Origin: Haloechinothrix alba
GTDB lineage: Bacteria > Actinomycetota > Actinomycetes > Mycobacteriales > Pseudonocardiaceae
Assembly: GCF_900188115.1 (NCBI RefSeq)
Contig: NZ_FZNW01000021.1
Coordinates: forward strand, 1-64,000
Length of the DNA: 64,000 nucleotides
Direction of reading: 5' to 3'
Shown: positions 62,016-64,000 of the stretch, one piece after another
How positions within the stretch are numbered: the first letter of the stretch is position 1
Layout of the letters: every line of letters starts with the position of its first letter
Translations under genes and position numbers: made by a program
Notes under the pieces: generated by a model
Database searches by the model: none
Told to the model about the DNA's origin: nothing
Seen by the model: only the letters and a program-made list of their open reading frames with translations

Positions 62016-63176
62016 ATGACGGGACTCATCACCGACAGCGACGAGCACCGGCTCGTGCGGGAAAGCGTCGCCACCATCGCCGACAAGTACGGTCACGAGT
62101 ACTACGCCGAGCGCTCGCGCACCGGCGAACACATCGGCGAGCTGTGGCAGGAGCTGGGTGACGCCGGCCTGCTCGGCGTGCACCTACCGGAGGAGTACGG
62201 GGGCGGCGGTGCGGGGCTGTCCGAGTTCGTGATCGTGGTGGAGGAGCTGGCCGCGCACGGAGTGCCGTTGCTTGTCGCGGTCATCTCCCCCGCGATCTGC
62301 GGCTCGATCCTCACCGCACACGCCTCGGCCGAGATGAAGAGCCGGTGGTTACCGGACATCGCCTCGGGCGGCAGGAAGATGGCGTTCGCCCTGACCGAGC
62401 CGGATGCCGGGTCGAACAGCCACAACGTCAGCACCACCGCCCGCTGGAACGGCACGGGATGGACTCTTTCCGGCGGGAAGTACTACATCTCGGCGGCGAA
62501 CGAGTGCGCTGCCCTGCTTGTGGCGGCACGCAACGACGAGCAGGCCGCCGGCGAGCAGGCCGGAATGTCGCTTTTCGTGGTTCCCACCGATGCCGAGGGA
62601 CTGACGCTGCAGCCGATAGAGACGGCGCTCGTCGCTCCGGACAAGCAGTTCACCGTGTTCCTGGACGACGTCGAGGTCCCCGCCGACGCCCTGATCGGCG
62701 ATCCGGGCAACGGCCTACGCCAACTGTTCGCCGGTCTCAACCCGGAGCGGGTGCTGGCCGCCGCGCTGTGCAACGGGGTCGGGAGGTACGCGACAGGCAA
62801 GGCGAGCACCTACGCCTGCGAGCGGCAGGTCTGGTCGACCCCGATCGGGGCGCACCAGGGCATCGCCCACCCGCTGGCTGCCTCCTATATCGACGTCGAG
62901 ACGGCCCGCCTCGCCACGGCGCACGCGGCACAGCTGTACGACAGCGGCCGCAACGCGGCCGAGGCGTCCAACATCGCGAAGTACGTGGCAGCCGAGGCAG
63001 CGCTGCGTGCGCTGGATCAGGCTATCCAGACGCACGGCGGTAACGGTCTCGCGCTGGAGTACGGCCTCGCCGACCTGTGGTTCGTGACCAGGCTCATGCG
63101 GACCGCACCGGTGAGCAGGGAGATGATCCTGAACTTCGTCGCCCGGCACAGCCTGGGGCTTCCGGAGTCGTACTGA
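62016..63176 (+). CDS. Acyl-CoA dehydrogenase without the canonical catalytic glutamate
   Basis: 386 residues. The FAD and substrate segments are typical: HLPEEYGGGGAGLSEFVIVV, FALTEPDAGSNSHNVSTTAR and QTHGGNGLALEYGLADLWF. At the IYEGT position, which normally holds the catalytic glutamate, the sequence reads RTAPVSREMI, so proline takes its place. This is known in a subgroup of actinobacterial FadE proteins, where the base may lie elsewhere or on a partner subunit. It begins one base after the fusion gene's stop. Confidence 0.9.
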   Translation: MTGLITDSDEHRLVRESVATIADKYGHEYYAERSRTGEHIGELWQELGDAGLLGVHLPEEYGGGGAGLSEFVIVVEELAAHGVPLLVAVISPAICGSILTAHASAEMKSRWLPDIASGGRKMAFALTEPDAGSNSHNVSTTARWNGTGWTLSGGKYYISAANECAALLVAARNDEQAAGEQAGMSLFVVPTDAEGLTLQPIETALVAPDKQFTVFLDDVEVPADALIGDPGNGLRQLFAGLNPERVLAAALCNGVGRYATGKASTYACERQVWSTPIGAHQGIAHPLAASYIDVETARLATAHAAQLYDSGRNAAEASNIAKYVAAEAALRALDQAIQTHGGNGLALEYGLADLWFVTRLMRTAPVSREMILNFVARHSLGLPESY

Positions 63177-63266
63177 CGGCTCGTCGGTGCGGGTCCGGCG
63201 GCCGATCGGCGCGGCAGCCGGATCGGTCCGAGCGCGGAGACCATTGCGAGGAAAGGTGAGGAAGAG

Positions 63267-64000
63267 ATGACCGGCACCGAAGGGAATTTCGACGCGATCG
63301 TCGTCGGCGCGGGCGCGGGCGGGCTGTTCACGGCCGCACGGCTGACCCACCAGGGATACCGGACCCTCGTCGTGGAGCGCCGCGACCGTGTCGGCGGACG
63401 TGCCTCCACAGTGGATATCGACGGCTTCAAGGTCAACAACGGCGCGATCGTCATCGAGGTCGATGGCATCACACAGCAGACCTTCGAGGAGGTCGGGGCG
63501 AAGTTCGACATCCGGCGCCCCGACCCGCCGATCCTCTACCGCATCGGTGGGAAGGACGTGGATGTCTCCGGCGGAGGGTGGGGCTACCTGCTGTCGAAGC
63601 TGACGAAGCAGGGCGCGAAGCTGATCAACGGGCTCGGCGCGGCCCGGGACGACAGCGGCCTGCCCGAGGAGCAGCTGTCCACGGCGGAGTGGGTGGCGAA
63701 GTACACCAAGAACGAGTCGGTGCACGGCATCTTCCACAACATGTGCGGTTCCGTCTTCGCCGTGGGCTCGGAGGAGCTACCCGCCAAGGTGTTCCTGACC
63801 TACTTCACGCGTAAGAGCGCGTTCAAGAAGTTCGGCTTCTGCCCGGAGGGCACGATCGGCATCTGGCGGGCGCTCGCCGACGTGATCACGGCCGGGGGTG
63901 GCGAGGTCTGGCTGTCCAGCGAGGTGCGTTCGCTGACGGTTGCCGACGGCATGGTGACCGGCGCGCGCATCGACAGGGGCGGGGAGGTCACCGACGTCCC
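63267..64000 (+). CDS. Phytoene-desaturase-like FAD oxidoreductase (partial, runs off the window)
   Basis: At least 244 residues; the end is outside the window. The N-terminal FAD motif IVVGAGAGGLFTAARLTHQG, then VVERRDRVGGRASTVDIDGF, places it in the NAD(P)/FAD oxidoreductase group with phytoene desaturases and related lipid-acting enzymes. The segment KFGFCPEGTIGIWRALADVI is the usual middle motif. GAAAGGTGAGGAAGAG precedes the ATG by a few bases. It is probably co-transcribed with the acyl-CoA dehydrogenase, 90 bases upstream. Confidence 0.88.
   Translation, partial: MTGTEGNFDAIVVGAGAGGLFTAARLTHQGYRTLVVERRDRVGGRASTVDIDGFKVNNGAIVIEVDGITQQTFEEVGAKFDIRRPDPPILYRIGGKDVDVSGGGWGYLLSKLTKQGAKLINGLGAARDDSGLPEEQLSTAEWVAKYTKNESVHGIFHNMCGSVFAVGSEELPAKVFLTYFTRKSAFKKFGFCPEGTIGIWRALADVITAGGGEVWLSSEVRSLTVADGMVTGARIDRGGEVTDV

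Overview
The window reads as chromosomal DNA from a high-GC actinobacterium. It shows overlapping start/stop codons, GTG starts, XRE/DUF397 gene pairs, a DosR/DosS dormancy system and a six-gene mce operon. The overall gene content and the mycobacterium-like DosR/DosS sequences fit the Pseudonocardiaceae or a relative. No species call is possible from the sequence alone.

Layout. 0-2 kb: the 3' end of a 23S rRNA gene (no 5S follows it), then thiI with a perfect terminator hairpin. 2-7 kb: a secreted S1 protease divergent from a LysR regulator, an AAA ATPase, and an XRE-DUF397 pair divergent from three tiny overlapping ORFs across a palindromic control region. 7-11 kb: a GntR regulator, a protein of unknown function and a GMC oxidoreductase in one operon, resembling Rv0494/Rv0493c/Rv0492c of M. 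tuberculosis. 11-24.7 kb: a dormancy (DosR-type) island. It holds adh, dosS, dosR, Acg-like nitroreductases (two intact, one decayed), a tandem universal stress protein, a PtpB-like phosphatase, an HPF/Rv0079-like ribosome hibernation factor, an Hsp20-like protein and a 102-aa unknown. Four candidate DosR boxes lie among them. A decayed ArsR-MFS pair and a large hairpin sit inside the island. 24.8-29.4 kb: a methyltransferase-like protein, a secreted lipase, a pseudo-metallo M24 protein and an alpha/beta hydrolase.

29.5-61 kb is a lipid-handling region in which nearly every operon starts next to a strikingly AT-rich island. Its core (32.0-46.5 kb) is one tightly coupled operon: two YrbE permeases, an ABC ATPase, six Mce proteins, an MMPL/RND-type protein, a SurA/PpiC-like membrane protein and a tiny membrane protein. 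Before it lie an aldehyde dehydrogenase and a small membrane protein. After it come a FAD oxidoreductase, a membrane protein and orphan CoxIII/CoxIV-like subunits, then a lipocalin-like protein and an aminoglycoside-phosphotransferase-like kinase.

51.8-55.3 kb is genomic debris: a broken IS982-type transposase, an N-terminal piece of a second YrbE gene that still carries a copy of the mce promoter, the C-terminal end of a TetR regulator, a tRNA 3'-end fragment and a piece of a serine recombinase. 55.4-64 kb holds lipid or CoA-thioester catabolism genes: an SDR, an enoyl-CoA hydratase, two acyl-CoA ligases, an NTF2-crotonase fusion, an acyl-CoA dehydrogenase lacking the usual catalytic glutamate, and a phytoene-desaturase-like FAD enzyme cut by the window end.

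Taken together, the right half looks like an import-and-oxidise system: the Mce/YrbE/ATPase machine with its extra subunits would bring in a lipid or steroid-like substrate, and the ligases, hydratases, dehydrogenases and FAD enzymes would degrade or modify it. The substrate cannot be read from the sequence. The left half is a hypoxia/dormancy response locus built on the mycobacterial DosR plan.
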